From: an uncultured Bacteroidales bacterium
GTDB lineage: Bacteria > Bacteroidota > Bacteroidia > Bacteroidales > Bacteroidaceae
Direction: 5' to 3'
DNA length: 64,000 nucleotides
NCBI GenBank assembly: GCA_902760315.1
Contig: CACWFV010000005.1
Coordinates: forward strand, 62,001 to 126,000
Part shown: in pieces, positions 1-11,436 of the stretch
Layout of the letters: each line of letters opens with the position of its first letter
Numbering within the stretch: position 1 is the stretch's first letter
Program-made: the position numbers and the translations under genes
The notes under the pieces: generated by a model
Seen by the model: the letters and a program-made list of their open reading frames with translations, nothing else
What the model was told of the DNA's origin: nothing
Databases searched by the model: none

Positions 1-1
1 G

Positions 2-178
2 AAAGGTGCCACCGGCATTAGCAACATCACAGCCAGCGGACGACTCAGTCAGCAGTGTTACGACCTCTCCGGTCGTAAGCTGACGAGTGCTGGTGGTCAT
101 CGCGGCCTCGTCATCGAACAGTATATCGACGAGGACGGCGTCAAGCATAGCCGCAAGGTATTCGCAAGTAAAGAGTAA
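2..178 (+). CDS. C-terminal end of a secreted protein with Prevotella-type tail (partial)
   Basis: The reading frame is open from base 2 to a TAA at 176-178 and gives 58 residues; the start lies outside the window. The visible part contains YDLSGRKL, then a Gly-rich turn, GLVIEQYID, and a basic end with HSRKVFASKE. This is the short tail seen at the ends of several other secreted proteins in this window (GH30, GH10, CE6, the 128-residue protein, the LRR giant). Such tails resemble the last strands of type IX secretion C-terminal domains. The catalytic or binding part is not visible, so no function can be given. It is followed by a strong hairpin shared with the convergent GH30 gene. Confidence 0.7.
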   Translation, partial: KGATGISNITASGRLSQQCYDLSGRKLTSAGGHRGLVIEQYIDEDGVKHSRKVFASKE

Positions 179-202
179 AAGGTATAGTTATTCAGGATAC
201 GT

Positions 203-239
203 CAAACCCCAAAAGTCAATCAGCGGCTTTTGGGGTTTG
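203..239. terminator. Bidirectional rho-independent-type hairpin
   Basis: A perfect 13-bp inverted repeat (arms 203-215 and 227-239, CAAACCCCAAAAG / CTTTTGGGGTTTG) with an 11-nt loop lies between two convergent genes. It can end transcripts from both the partial gene (stop at 178) and the GH30 gene (stop at 270). Confidence 0.8.
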
Positions 240-269
240 TTGTTGATAGACTGAGATGTCAGCTTCGCG

Positions 270-1775
270 TCACATGATAACCTTGCGTGAGTGGCCACTG
301 GCGCTGCGCTCAATGCACAGTCCGTGAGGTTCTGTCAGCAGTCGTCCTTGCAGGTCGTAGTAGCTCTTGGGTGCATCGTCGTCCTCGTCGGTCTGTTTTA
401 CGTTGGCAATGGCTGTGCTGTTACGGTCAATCATAAAGATATAGGTGCTCAGACTACGAGCCGGCAGTTCGGTGACAAACTCATTGGTCGACTCTGGAAT
501 GTCCAGCGTCTGCTGTTGGCAGAGCTTATCAGGCTCGTTGCCGGTAGACAATACCAGTTCGCCGCTCTTTACGTGGTAAGGCAGCTTGATGGTCATGGGG
601 CGCGTAGTCTCTGCGGTGTCGATAGCCATGACGATGAGCGAGTCGCCTTTGATGTAGGCCGAAAACTCCAGAGCGTCACCCTCTCCGCTGGTCTTGTCCT
701 TCGAGGTTGTCAGACGGGTAGAGCCAGTGACGTGCTTGGAGAAGTGAGACATCACGAAAGCACGAGGCAGTAGTTCGTCCTTCTTGTTGCCGGGGCCATA
801 CTTCGTCTCACCCGTTCCGCAGAATGCCCAGTGAGCGCGCAGATACCAGTAGATATAGCCCGTGCAGCCGGATAGCATGCACTCGTTCAGCTCCTCGGCG
901 AATATCAGGTTCTCGTGCCATGTCGGCAGTCGGTCACCGATGTTGTCGGTCACTGAGTGCTCCGTCATCCATACCTCCTTGCCATACTTGGTAGGCAGCA
1001 CGGCAGCCGGTTTCATGTACTGCAGAGGAGCGTGACCGTAGAGGTGGCCTGCGATGATGTCCACCTGTTCGCGACACGTCTCATCCTGCATGAGCGGGTC
1101 GGTGTAGTTCTGTGTGAAGCCCAACGGTTCACCGCTAATCAGGCGTACGCCGGGATGGTTCTCGCGGTCCAGCATCCAGGCATGGTTCTTGACCAGTTTC
1201 ACCAGGTCCTGCGGGTCGTAGAGACAGCCTGAGTAGTTGACCCACCAGTCGGGCTCGTTCTGAATGGACACAGCGTCCATCTCGACACCATGGCTTTTCA
1301 TCCAGTCCAGGAATGTGTTCAGCCAGGGGAAGAACTTGTCGTAGCAGTCCTCGCGCAGCTTGCCGCGCTGGTTGCCCTGGTCGTCGGAATTGCCGCCCTG
1401 TGCTGTGCCGTTGGTCTTGTACTCTCCGGGAGGCGACCATGGCGTACCAAACACGATGCCGCCACGGTTCTTTACCAGTTGTGCTGATGGCAGCGAACCA
1501 TTCCAGTCGTAGTCGCCCCAGTTGTCACCCGTAAAGCTGGGCGAGATTTCCATACGCAGGATGTTCAACCCGATTTTAGAGCGCTTGCCATACAACCTGT
1601 TTACACAAAGGTTGTCGGTGCCAAAGGGTTTCATGGCACCATCGCAACAAGCGCCGCCAAAACCAGAGATGGTCTGTCTACGGACATCGTTCACTGTCAG
1701 GCTGTATCGAGGCTTGGCCGCCTGCGTGGCAGTCACTCCCAACAGTACGATGAGTGAAAAAATAATCTTTTTCAT
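270..1775 (-). CDS. GH30 endo-xylanase, probably glucuronoxylanase (subfamily 8-like)
   Basis: A 501-residue secreted (beta/alpha)8 glycosidase. Residues 1-19 form a signal peptide. The acid/base is Glu174 in SIQNEPDWW and the nucleophile Glu272 in VWMTEHSV; both sit where GH30 expects them, and the wording SIQNEPD is typical of subfamily 8, whose members cut xylan next to methylglucuronate branches. The beta8 region reads YIYWYLRAHWAF: one Arg (313) is present, but the RR pair known from glucuronate-dependent members is R-A here, so dependence on the branch is uncertain. The C-terminal beta domain is followed by a short tail (YYDLQGRLL ... SRKVIM). It is transcribed away from the three xylan operons but shares their substrate. 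ATG at 1775 is chosen because the signal peptide starts there. Confidence 0.85.
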   Translation of the reverse strand: MKKIIFSLIVLLGVTATQAAKPRYSLTVNDVRRQTISGFGGACCDGAMKPFGTDNLCVNRLYGKRSKIGLNILRMEISPSFTGDNWGDYDWNGSLPSAQLVKNRGGIVFGTPWSPPGEYKTNGTAQGGNSDDQGNQRGKLREDCYDKFFPWLNTFLDWMKSHGVEMDAVSIQNEPDWWVNYSGCLYDPQDLVKLVKNHAWMLDRENHPGVRLISGEPLGFTQNYTDPLMQDETCREQVDIIAGHLYGHAPLQYMKPAAVLPTKYGKEVWMTEHSVTDNIGDRLPTWHENLIFAEELNECMLSGCTGYIYWYLRAHWAFCGTGETKYGPGNKKDELLPRAFVMSHFSKHVTGSTRLTTSKDKTSGEGDALEFSAYIKGDSLIVMAIDTAETTRPMTIKLPYHVKSGELVLSTGNEPDKLCQQQTLDIPESTNEFVTELPARSLSTYIFMIDRNSTAIANVKQTDEDDDAPKSYYDLQGRLLTEPHGLCIERSASGHSRKVIM

Positions 1776-1832
1776 GATTGTTAGTTAGTTGATGATATGT
1801 TAGTGTAAAATCTACACAGTTTTCTTTGCTTG

Positions 1833-1840
1833 CAAAGTTA
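1833..1840 (-). promoter_or_regulatory. -7 box of GH30 gene
   Basis: Read on the minus strand this is TAACTTTG, a perfect Bacteroidota -7 box, 57 nt before the GH30 ATG. No TTTG -33 box lies at the usual distance of 19-20 bp. Confidence 0.6.
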
Positions 1841-1947
1841 CGAAAAATTAAAATAGATGTCTATATTTCTTGCGGTTCTTTTTGTTCGCTGATACATAAG
1901 AGAAACAAAATGCAACATTTCATGGTGGCTTTTGCCGATAATCTTCG

Positions 1948-1955
1948 TATCTTTG
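1948..1955 (+). promoter_or_regulatory. -7 box of xylan operon 1
   Basis: TATCTTTG matches the Bacteroidota -7 consensus. It lies 41 nt before the ATG at 1997. The expected -33 position has no TTTG, which suggests activator dependence. The leader is A/C-rich and has no Shine-Dalgarno sequence. Confidence 0.6.
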
Positions 1956-1966
1956 CAACGTAATAA

Positions 1967-3970
<2,004 letters not shown>

Positions 3971-3992
3971 TGATTCATAACATTTCAAATTA

Positions 3993-6503
3993 ATGATACA
4001 TTCCAAAACAATTCTCATCGCACTGCTGGCATTCATGGCATTTCTGCCCATGAATGCCGCAGAGCGTTTCGTAACTTTCCAACAACAGCAGGGAGCACTG
4101 TCACTGGCCGGTGCGACCATAGGCTATAGTGACCAGGAACCAAAGGCCGTGCAGATAGCTGCCGCCAGTCTGCAACAAGACGTGCAGCGCGTCATGGGCT
4201 TCACCCCTAAGACCGCAGACCAACCTACCATCCTGATTGGTACAGTGGGCTGCAATAAGCAGATTGACCAGTGGGTGAAGCAGAAAGTGCTGGCCGACCT
4301 GAAAGGCAAGCGCGAGAAGTTTATCATTACCACTATTGACGGTCAGCTCGTCATAGCCGGCAGTGACCGCCGCGGTACCGTCTATGGCATCTACGAACTC
4401 AGCCGTCAGATGGGTGTGTCGCCCTGGTACTGGTGGATGGACGTACCCGTCGAGAAGCGTGACTATGTCGGCGTGCTGCCCGGTGTGTTTACCGACGGCG
4501 AACCCGCCGTGGAGTTCCGCGGCTTGTTTCTTAACGATGAGGCACCCTGCCTGACGTCGTGGGTCAAGAACACCTTCGGCACCAATTATGGCGACCATCG
4601 TTTCTATGCCAAGGTTTTTGAACTCATTCTGCGTCTGAAAGGAAACATGCTGTGGCCTGCCATGTGGGGCTGGGCCTTCTATGCTGACGACCCGGAGAAC
4701 TCCAAGACTGCCGACGACATGGGCATCATCATGGGCACGTCACACCATGAGCCTATGGCTCGCAACCACCAGGAGTATGCCCGCAAGCGTGGCGAGTGGG
4801 GCCCATGGAACTACCAGAAGAACCAGCAGAAGCTGGACCAGTTCTTCCGTGAGGGCATTGAGCGCATGAAGGGCACCGAGGACATGGTGACCATCGGCAT
4901 GCGTGGCGACGGCGACGAAGCCATGAGTGCCGAGGCCGACACCAAATTGCTGCAGCGCATCGTGGAGAACCAGCGCAAGATTATCAAGGACGTCACCAAG
5001 AAGCCTGCCTCGAAGACCACCCAGGTATGGGCCTTATATAAAGAGGTGCTTGACTACTACGATGCCGGCATGCGCGTGCCCGACGACGTCCTCATCCTGT
5101 TGTGCGATGACAACTGGGGCAACGTGCGCCGCGTGCCAAATGCCCAGGAACGCAAGCACCCCGGTGGCTGGGGCCTGTACTACCATGTCGACTATGTCGG
5201 TGCGCCGCGTAACACCAAGTGGCTCAACGTCACCCAGACGCAGCAGATGTTTGAGCAGTTGTCGCTGGCCTACGACCACGGCATCCAGCGCATGTGGATT
5301 CTCAATGTTGGCGACTTGAAGCCCATGGAGTACCCCATCCAGCTGTTCATGGACATGGCCTGGAACCCGAAGGAGTATACCCAGCAGAACGTCACCCGTC
5401 ACACCAGTCAGTTCTTCCGTTCGGTGCTCGGTGACACCGCCGATGAGGACATCGTCACCGAAGTTTCCGACATCTACAACCGCAACTGTCAGTACATGGC
5501 ACGCGTCACACCGGAGATGCTCGATGCCAAGACCTATAACCTCGCCACCGGTGAGTGGCGTCAGGTGGCCGACGACTATGCCCGCCTGGAGCGCCGTGCT
5601 CTCCGCGTGTTGCCGGAGGTTCCTGCCGCGGCCCGCGATGCCTACTACCAGTCGGTGCTCTTCCCCGTACAGGCTATGGCCAACCTCTACGACATGTACT
5701 ATGCCCAGGCCATGAACCAGCATCTGGCCAGCGCCGGTTTGCCCGACGCTAATATCTGGGCCGGTCGCGTGAAAGACTGCTTCCGCCGCGACTCCCTGCT
5801 CTGTCGCAGTTATAACCAGGACTTAGCCGGAGGCAAGTGGGACGGCATGATGACCCAGAAGCACATCGGCTACAGAAGTTGGAACGATGACTTCCCCCGC
5901 GATATGATGCCGCGTACAACCACCGTTTCCGACGCATCAGCGTCGGGCGGCTACACCTTCACCGCCAACCACGGCTATGTAGCTATGGAGGCCGAGCACT
6001 TCTTTAGCAGCACGGCTGCCGCCGGTACCGAGTGGAGCGTCTATCCCTACTACGGCCGCACCCGCAGTGCCGTGGCACTGACGCCCTATACCAAGCCCGT
6101 CGATGGTGCCTCGCTGACCTACCGCTTCAGCAACGGGAAAGAACAGAAAGGCAGCGAGGCCAAGACTGTCACCATCCATGTGGTGGTGAAGTCTACGCTG
6201 GACTACCTGAACGTTGGCGGCCATGAGTATGCCGTCAGTCTGGATGGTAGCGAGCCGCAGGTGGTCAACTTCAACAAGACCCTCGTTGACCGCCAACCCT
6301 ATATGTACTCCGAGTTCTATCCCGCTGTGGCCCGTCGCATTGTCGAGAAGACTGTCACCCTGCCTCTGGGCAAGGCGGACATCCATGAGTTGACCCTCAC
6401 GCCCCGTCATCCCGGCATTGTCTTCGAGAAGATTGTCGTCGACCTCGGCGGCTATCAGCAGCAGTACCTGTTTGGCGACGAGTCACCCGTAACACGAAAA
6501 TAA
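3993..6503 (+). CDS. GH115 xylan alpha-1,2-glucuronidase
   Basis: An 836-residue protein with signal peptide (about 1-23, ending MNAA). The central part carries GH115 hallmarks: the EFRGLFLNDE stretch, GNMLWPAMWGWAF, MGTSHHEPMARN, and later DDNWGNVRRVP. The length and the C-terminal beta-sandwich region (from about 650) fit the family. GH115 enzymes remove 4-O-methylglucuronate from internal or terminal xylose residues of long xylo-oligosaccharides, usually in the periplasm. It follows the CE6-CE1 gene by 22 bp and precedes GH95 by 15 bp, consistent with joint side-chain removal. Confidence 0.9.
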   Translation: MIHSKTILIALLAFMAFLPMNAAERFVTFQQQQGALSLAGATIGYSDQEPKAVQIAAASLQQDVQRVMGFTPKTADQPTILIGTVGCNKQIDQWVKQKVLADLKGKREKFIITTIDGQLVIAGSDRRGTVYGIYELSRQMGVSPWYWWMDVPVEKRDYVGVLPGVFTDGEPAVEFRGLFLNDEAPCLTSWVKNTFGTNYGDHRFYAKVFELILRLKGNMLWPAMWGWAFYADDPENSKTADDMGIIMGTSHHEPMARNHQEYARKRGEWGPWNYQKNQQKLDQFFREGIERMKGTEDMVTIGMRGDGDEAMSAEADTKLLQRIVENQRKIIKDVTKKPASKTTQVWALYKEVLDYYDAGMRVPDDVLILLCDDNWGNVRRVPNAQERKHPGGWGLYYHVDYVGAPRNTKWLNVTQTQQMFEQLSLAYDHGIQRMWILNVGDLKPMEYPIQLFMDMAWNPKEYTQQNVTRHTSQFFRSVLGDTADEDIVTEVSDIYNRNCQYMARVTPEMLDAKTYNLATGEWRQVADDYARLERRALRVLPEVPAAARDAYYQSVLFPVQAMANLYDMYYAQAMNQHLASAGLPDANIWAGRVKDCFRRDSLLCRSYNQDLAGGKWDGMMTQKHIGYRSWNDDFPRDMMPRTTTVSDASASGGYTFTANHGYVAMEAEHFFSSTAAAGTEWSVYPYYGRTRSAVALTPYTKPVDGASLTYRFSNGKEQKGSEAKTVTIHVVVKSTLDYLNVGGHEYAVSLDGSEPQVVNFNKTLVDRQPYMYSEFYPAVARRIVEKTVTLPLGKADIHELTLTPRHPGIVFEKIVVDLGGYQQQYLFGDESPVTRK

Positions 6504-6518
6504 CAACTGAACTAATCC

Positions 6519-8975
6519 ATGCGTAAACTATTCATTATTCTTGCAGTCCTGTGCGGTAGCCTGACGCTGGCCGCACAGGATTATCAGCTATGGTACGACA
6601 AGCCTGCTGGCCACTGGCTGGAGGCACTGCCTGTCGGCAACTCCCAATTGGGTGCCATGATTTATGGCGGCACCGACACCGAAGAGATACAGCTCAACGA
6701 AGAAACCTTCTGGAGCGGGTCGCCTCACAATAACGACAGTCCTGCTGCCAAGGCACACCTGCAAGAGGTGCGCGACAGCATCTTTGCCGGCAAGGAAGAG
6801 GCAGCCCACAAAATCATCGACCAGTACTTCTTCAAGGGACCTCACGGCATGCGCTTCCTGCCGCTGGGCAGTGTCAAGCTGTCGTTGGGCCATAAGGAGG
6901 TGAGCGGTTACCGTCGCCAGCTGAGTCTGGGCGATGCGGTGAATACCACTCGCTACACCAGTAACGGCATCCGCTACGAGCGTACTGTCTTTGCCTCGTT
7001 AGCCGACCATGCTGTCATTGTGCGGCTGACGGCCTCGAAGAAGGGTGCCCTGTCATTTGGCGTGGCCTTCAACAGTCCGTTGGAGAACAACGTACAGACG
7101 GCTGACGGTTTGCTGACAGCCACCGTCAAGAATGCCGACCATGAAGGCATCAAGGGTGGACTCACCGCCGAGTGTCGTGTCCGCATAGAGAGCGATGGCC
7201 ATGTGAGCGGCACCACCGTCAGTGGTGCTACCACGGCAACGCTCTATATCGTTGCCGCTACCAACTTTGTCAACTACCACGACATCAGCGGTGACTACCG
7301 GCAGAAGAACAGCGCTACGCTGGCGGCACTTGGCGGAAAGAACTATCAGCAGTTGCTGAAACGACATCTGCAGAAGTACCACGAACAGTACGAGCGTGTC
7401 AGTCTGACACTGGAGCCCGCAGGAAAAACTGCGGGAACGGTGGCCAGTGGAACTGCTAATGGTGCGACACTGCCTACCGACCAGCGCTTGGCGTGCTTTG
7501 ACGGCAGTGACCTGGGACTGGTGGCGCTGATGATGCAGTATGGTCGCTATCTGCTGATATCGTCGTCGCAGCCTGGTGGTCAGGCTGCCAACCTGCAAGG
7601 CATGTGGAACGACAAAGTCTATCCCATGTGGGACTCGAAATACACCATCAATATCAATGCCGAGATGAACTACTGGCCGTCGCTGGTGGGTAACCTGGTG
7701 GAGAACCAAGAACCCCTGCTCACCCTGACTCGCGACCTCAGCGAGACAGGCCGTAAGACAGCCACTGATATGTATGGCTGTCGGGGCTGGGTAGCCCACC
7801 ACAATACCGACCTGTGGCGCGTGGCCGGACCTATCGACGGCACGTCGTGGGGCATGTTTCCCACCGGTGGTGCCTGGCTGACGACCCACATCTGGCAGCA
7901 ATACCTGTTTACGGGTGACAAACAACTGCTGCGGCAATACTATCCCGTCCTAAAGGGGGCTGCCGACTTCCTGCTCGACTATCTGCAACCTCACCCCAAA
8001 TACGGCTGGCTGGTCACGGCGCCTACCGTGTCGCCGGAACATGGTCCCGTGGGTAAGCACACCACCGTCACAGCCGGTTCTACGATGGACAACCAGATAG
8101 TCTTCGATGTGCTGAGCCAAACCGCCGCCGCCGCCAGGATAGTGGGCGAGGATACTTCATACATCAGCCTTCTTACATCAGCCATCGCCAAGCTGCCACC
8201 CATGCAGGTGGGTCAGTACGGCCAGTTGCAGGAGTGGCTGTGGGACGGCGACGACCCCAAGGATCAGCATCGCCATGTGTCGCACCTCTATGGACTGTAT
8301 CCCTCCAACCAGATATCGCCCTTCACCCATCCTGACCTTTACCATGCCGCTGGCACTACCCTGAAGCAGCGTGGCGACCAGGCCACCGGCTGGAGTCTGG
8401 GATGGAAGACCAATCTCTGGGCACGCATGCTCGACGGCAATCATGCCTTCCTGATTATCAAGAACATGCTGCGCCTGTTGCCCGACGACAGCAAGATGCG
8501 CCAGTACCCCGACGGACGTACCTATCCCAATCTGTTCGATGCCCATCCGCCGTTCCAGATTGACGGCAACTTCGGTGTTGCTGCCGGCATCTGTGAGATG
8601 TTGCTGCAGAGTCACGACGGTGCCGTCCACCTGTTGCCGGCACTGCCCGACGAATGGCAGAGCGGTGCGGTCAAAGGGCTGCGGGCTCGTGGCGGTTTTA
8701 TTGTCGACCAAGAGTGGAGCGAAGATAAACTTCGCTCGGCGACCATCCGCAGTACCATCGGTGGCACGCTGCGCCTGCGCTCCTATGTGCCTCTGAAGGG
8801 CAAAGGTCTGCGCCCCGCCAAGGGTACCTGTCCCAACCCGCTGCTGGCACCCGCCAATATCAAGCAGCCCTTGCGTGCAGCTGAGGTGAAGCCCGTGGAG
8901 CAGAAGACATTGCCGACCGTTTATGAATATGACCTTGACACCGAGGCAGGTAAAACTTATAAAGTGAAGATATGA
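6519..8975 (+). CDS. GH95 alpha-L-fucosidase / alpha-L-galactosidase
   Basis: An 818-residue secreted GH95 enzyme. After the signal peptide (about 1-19, LTLAAQ) the N-terminal domain shows [17 protein letters not shown] and the [13 protein letters not shown] block typical of the family; the (alpha/alpha)6 core has NLQGMWND and MNYWPSL. GH95 enzymes invert alpha-1,2-L-fucosides, but members found in xylan loci of human gut Bacteroides act as alpha-L-galactosidases on corn glucuronoarabinoxylan. Its position between GH115 and GH31 makes that role the more likely one; this is inference from context. The stop codon overlaps the next start. Confidence 0.85.
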   Translation: MRKLFIILAVLCGSLTLAAQDYQLWYDKPAGHWLEALPVGNSQLGAMIYGGTDTEEIQLNEETFWSGSPHNNDSPAAKAHLQEVRDSIFAGKEEAAHKIIDQYFFKGPHGMRFLPLGSVKLSLGHKEVSGYRRQLSLGDAVNTTRYTSNGIRYERTVFASLADHAVIVRLTASKKGALSFGVAFNSPLENNVQTADGLLTATVKNADHEGIKGGLTAECRVRIESDGHVSGTTVSGATTATLYIVAATNFVNYHDISGDYRQKNSATLAALGGKNYQQLLKRHLQKYHEQYERVSLTLEPAGKTAGTVASGTANGATLPTDQRLACFDGSDLGLVALMMQYGRYLLISSSQPGGQAANLQGMWNDKVYPMWDSKYTININAEMNYWPSLVGNLVENQEPLLTLTRDLSETGRKTATDMYGCRGWVAHHNTDLWRVAGPIDGTSWGMFPTGGAWLTTHIWQQYLFTGDKQLLRQYYPVLKGAADFLLDYLQPHPKYGWLVTAPTVSPEHGPVGKHTTVTAGSTMDNQIVFDVLSQTAAAARIVGEDTSYISLLTSAIAKLPPMQVGQYGQLQEWLWDGDDPKDQHRHVSHLYGLYPSNQISPFTHPDLYHAAGTTLKQRGDQATGWSLGWKTNLWARMLDGNHAFLIIKNMLRLLPDDSKMRQYPDGRTYPNLFDAHPPFQIDGNFGVAAGICEMLLQSHDGAVHLLPALPDEWQSGAVKGLRARGGFIVDQEWSEDKLRSATIRSTIGGTLRLRSYVPLKGKGLRPAKGTCPNPLLAPANIKQPLRAAEVKPVEQKTLPTVYEYDLDTEAGKTYKVKI

Positions 8976-11302
8976 TGCGAAAGACCCTGTTGACAACTGT
9001 GGCAAGCCTTCTGGCAGCGTGCTGTTTTGGCCAGGACGTGAGGGTAGAGTTTATGACACCCGCCATCGTCCATGTAGTAAAAGGCAAGCCGACAAAGACG
9101 TTGGTGGTGACCGCCACGCCTGAGCAAGTGGAAGTAGTACGGAAAGGTGCTACGTGGAAGAGTAGTGCGCTTACCGTGAAGCAGGATGCTCAGGGCAACC
9201 TGACATTTCTGACCGCTAAAGGACAGGTGTTGCTGAGAGAGAAGAATTGCGACGTGGCCGAGGCCCGCCAGACATTTATCTTGGACAAGGATGAGGCTGT
9301 CTACGGACTGGGCACCATCCAGAATGGCAAGATGAACCGCCGTGGCGAGCGGAAGCGCATGGAACAGTCTAACCTGGAGGATTTCCAGAACGTGTTGCAA
9401 AGCATCAAGGGCTGGGGACTCTATTGGGAGAACTATTCCCCTACGTTGTTTGAGGACAATGCCCAGGGCATGACCTTTGACTCAGAGACGGGCGAGGGTG
9501 TAGACTACTATTTCATGTATGGTGGCAGCGCCGACGGCGTTGTAGCACAGATGCGCCATCTGACGGGCGATGTACCCATGTTCCCATTGTGGACCTATGG
9601 CTATTGGCAGTCGAAGGAACGCTACAAGACGGCTGCCGAGACAGAGCATATCGTCGACCGCTACCGTGAGCTGAACGTACCGCTGGACGGCATCATCCAG
9701 GACTGGCAGTACTGGGGTTCCAACTATCTGTGGAATGCCATGGACTTCCTCTCCGAGGACTTTGTCAATGGTCAGCAGATGATCAGGAATGTCCATGCCA
9801 AGCATGCCCACTTCATGATTAGTATCTGGGCCAGTTTTGGTCCGCAGACCCAGCAGTACCGTGAACTGGCAGAGAAGAACCTGCTGCTGCCCTTTGAGAC
9901 CTGGCCACAGAGCGGACTGTCGCACATCTGGCCGCCACGCCGGGACTATCCCTCAGGCGTGAAGGTCTATGATGCCTTCAGTCCGGAGGCCCGTGCCATC
10001 TATTGGAAACACCTGAAGCGCCTCTATGACTATGGGACTGACGCATGGTGGATGGACTCTACCGACCCGGACTTCTTCAACCCCAGGGAGAGCGACTATG
10101 CGCACCCCGTCTATGGTGGCACCTGGCGCTCGCAGCGCAATGCCTTCCCGCTGGAAACGGTGCGTGGCATCTATCAGTCACAGCGCAAGGACGACAGGGG
10201 CAAGCGTGTCTTTATTATGACGCGCTCATCCTTTGCCGGTCAGCAGCACTATGGTTCCAACATGTGGAGCGGCGATGTCAATTCATCGTGGGACATGTTG
10301 CGCAAGCAGGTACCCGCCGGACTGAGTTTCTCGCTGACGGGTAACCCTAATTTCAATACCGATATTGGTGGCTTCTTCTGTAATGCCTATAACACGATGG
10401 GACCTGCTTCAGCGCCGCGCAATCCACAGTATCAGGAGCTTTATGTCCGCTGGATGCAGTACGGTCTGTTCTGTCCTGTGTTCCGCAGCCATGGTGCCGA
10501 CGCTCCCCGTGAGATATGGCAGTTTGGCAAGAAGGGCGAACCCGTCTACGACGCCATCGAGAAGCAGATTCGGTTGCGCTACCGTCTGCTACCTTATTTA
10601 TATAGCACGGCCTGGCAGGTGACAGCCGAGAATGCCAGCTACATGCGTCCGTTGTTTGCCGACTTCCCTCAAGACAAGAAGGTGTGGGACGTGACCGACG
10701 AGTTTCTATTTGGCCGCAGCATACTGGCCGCACCGATAGTCACCCCGCAATATACGGAGGAGAAGATTATCCGCACAGATGCCATGACCGGCTGGGACCG
10801 CAGTGACGTCAGAGGACAGAAGGATGATGTTAGAAGTGTTGACTGGACGGCCACGAAGACGACCACGAAGTATCTGCCGAAGGGTGCCCTTTGGTATGAC
10901 TACTGGACCAACCGACAGTACAAGGGAGGACAGCGCATTACCATTGAGACCACCTTCGACCGCGTGCCGATGTTTGTGCGTGCCGGCAGCATACTGCCTT
11001 TAGGTCCGGAGATGCAGTATGTGGGTGAGAAAGACTGGAGCCTGCTGGAGCTGCGCATTTACCCCGGTGCAGACGGTCACTTCCTGCTTTACGAAGACGA
11101 AGGTGACAGCTACAACTATGAAAAGGGTCAGTACAGCACCATCGCCTTCCACTGGAACGACCGTAGCCGCACGCTGACCATTGCCGACCGCCAGGGCTCC
11201 TATCCCGGCATGCTGCAGAAGCGCCAGTTCGTGGTTGTGCTACCCGACGGCAGACAACAAACTGTTCATTATGAAGGAAAGATGAAGACAGTCCGTTTTT
11301 AG
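8972..11302 (+). CDS. GH31 alpha-xylosidase/alpha-glucosidase family protein
   Basis: A 776-residue secreted GH31 enzyme with signal peptide (about 1-20), N-terminal beta-sandwich, (beta/alpha)8 barrel and C-terminal beta domains. The likely nucleophile is Asp362 in WWMDSTDPD, and the likely acid/base is Asp435 in WSGDVNSSW. The wording DSTDPD is closer to alpha-xylosidase and 6-deoxy/plant-cap-acting members than to starch glucosidases. Its ATG overlaps the GH95 stop by 4 bp, so the two are translationally coupled and probably act in sequence on the same side chain. Exact specificity (xylose, galactose or glucose) is open. It ends operon 1. Confidence 0.85.
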   Translation: MMRKTLLTTVASLLAACCFGQDVRVEFMTPAIVHVVKGKPTKTLVVTATPEQVEVVRKGATWKSSALTVKQDAQGNLTFLTAKGQVLLREKNCDVAEARQTFILDKDEAVYGLGTIQNGKMNRRGERKRMEQSNLEDFQNVLQSIKGWGLYWENYSPTLFEDNAQGMTFDSETGEGVDYYFMYGGSADGVVAQMRHLTGDVPMFPLWTYGYWQSKERYKTAAETEHIVDRYRELNVPLDGIIQDWQYWGSNYLWNAMDFLSEDFVNGQQMIRNVHAKHAHFMISIWASFGPQTQQYRELAEKNLLLPFETWPQSGLSHIWPPRRDYPSGVKVYDAFSPEARAIYWKHLKRLYDYGTDAWWMDSTDPDFFNPRESDYAHPVYGGTWRSQRNAFPLETVRGIYQSQRKDDRGKRVFIMTRSSFAGQQHYGSNMWSGDVNSSWDMLRKQVPAGLSFSLTGNPNFNTDIGGFFCNAYNTMGPASAPRNPQYQELYVRWMQYGLFCPVFRSHGADAPREIWQFGKKGEPVYDAIEKQIRLRYRLLPYLYSTAWQVTAENASYMRPLFADFPQDKKVWDVTDEFLFGRSILAAPIVTPQYTEEKIIRTDAMTGWDRSDVRGQKDDVRSVDWTATKTTTKYLPKGALWYDYWTNRQYKGGQRITIETTFDRVPMFVRAGSILPLGPEMQYVGEKDWSLLELRIYPGADGHFLLYEDEGDSYNYEKGQYSTIAFHWNDRSRTLTIADRQGSYPGMLQKRQFVVVLPDGRQQTVHYEGKMKTVRF

Positions 11303-11350
11303 TAATATTCGACGGAATGCCCCGCCATGATACATATTCCAAAGAGTTTG

Positions 11351-11385
11351 TAACACCAGCCAATGCCGGTGTTACTTTCTTTTTG
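11351..11385 (+). terminator. Terminator of xylan operon 1
   Basis: Arms TAACACC (11351-11357) and GGTGTTA (11368-11374), with an inner GC/GC pair around loop CAAT, are followed by CTTTCTTTTTG. It lies 49 bp after the GH31 stop and directly before the operon 2 -7 box. Confidence 0.75.
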
Positions 11386-11393
11386 TATCTTTG
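11386..11393 (+). promoter_or_regulatory. -7 box of xylan operon 2
   Basis: TATCTTTG, 43 nt before the GH10-CE1 ATG. The place where a -33 box would sit (about 11362-11365) is occupied by the loop side of the preceding terminator and lacks TTTG. Confidence 0.6.
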
Positions 11394-11436
11394 CAAACGT
11401 AATTATTAATGCTATTAACTAACTAACTTCACACAA

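Noticed and set aside
1888-1892. Single GCTGA upstream of xylan operon 1
   Set aside because: No second copy at 21 bp and wrong distance to the -7 box.
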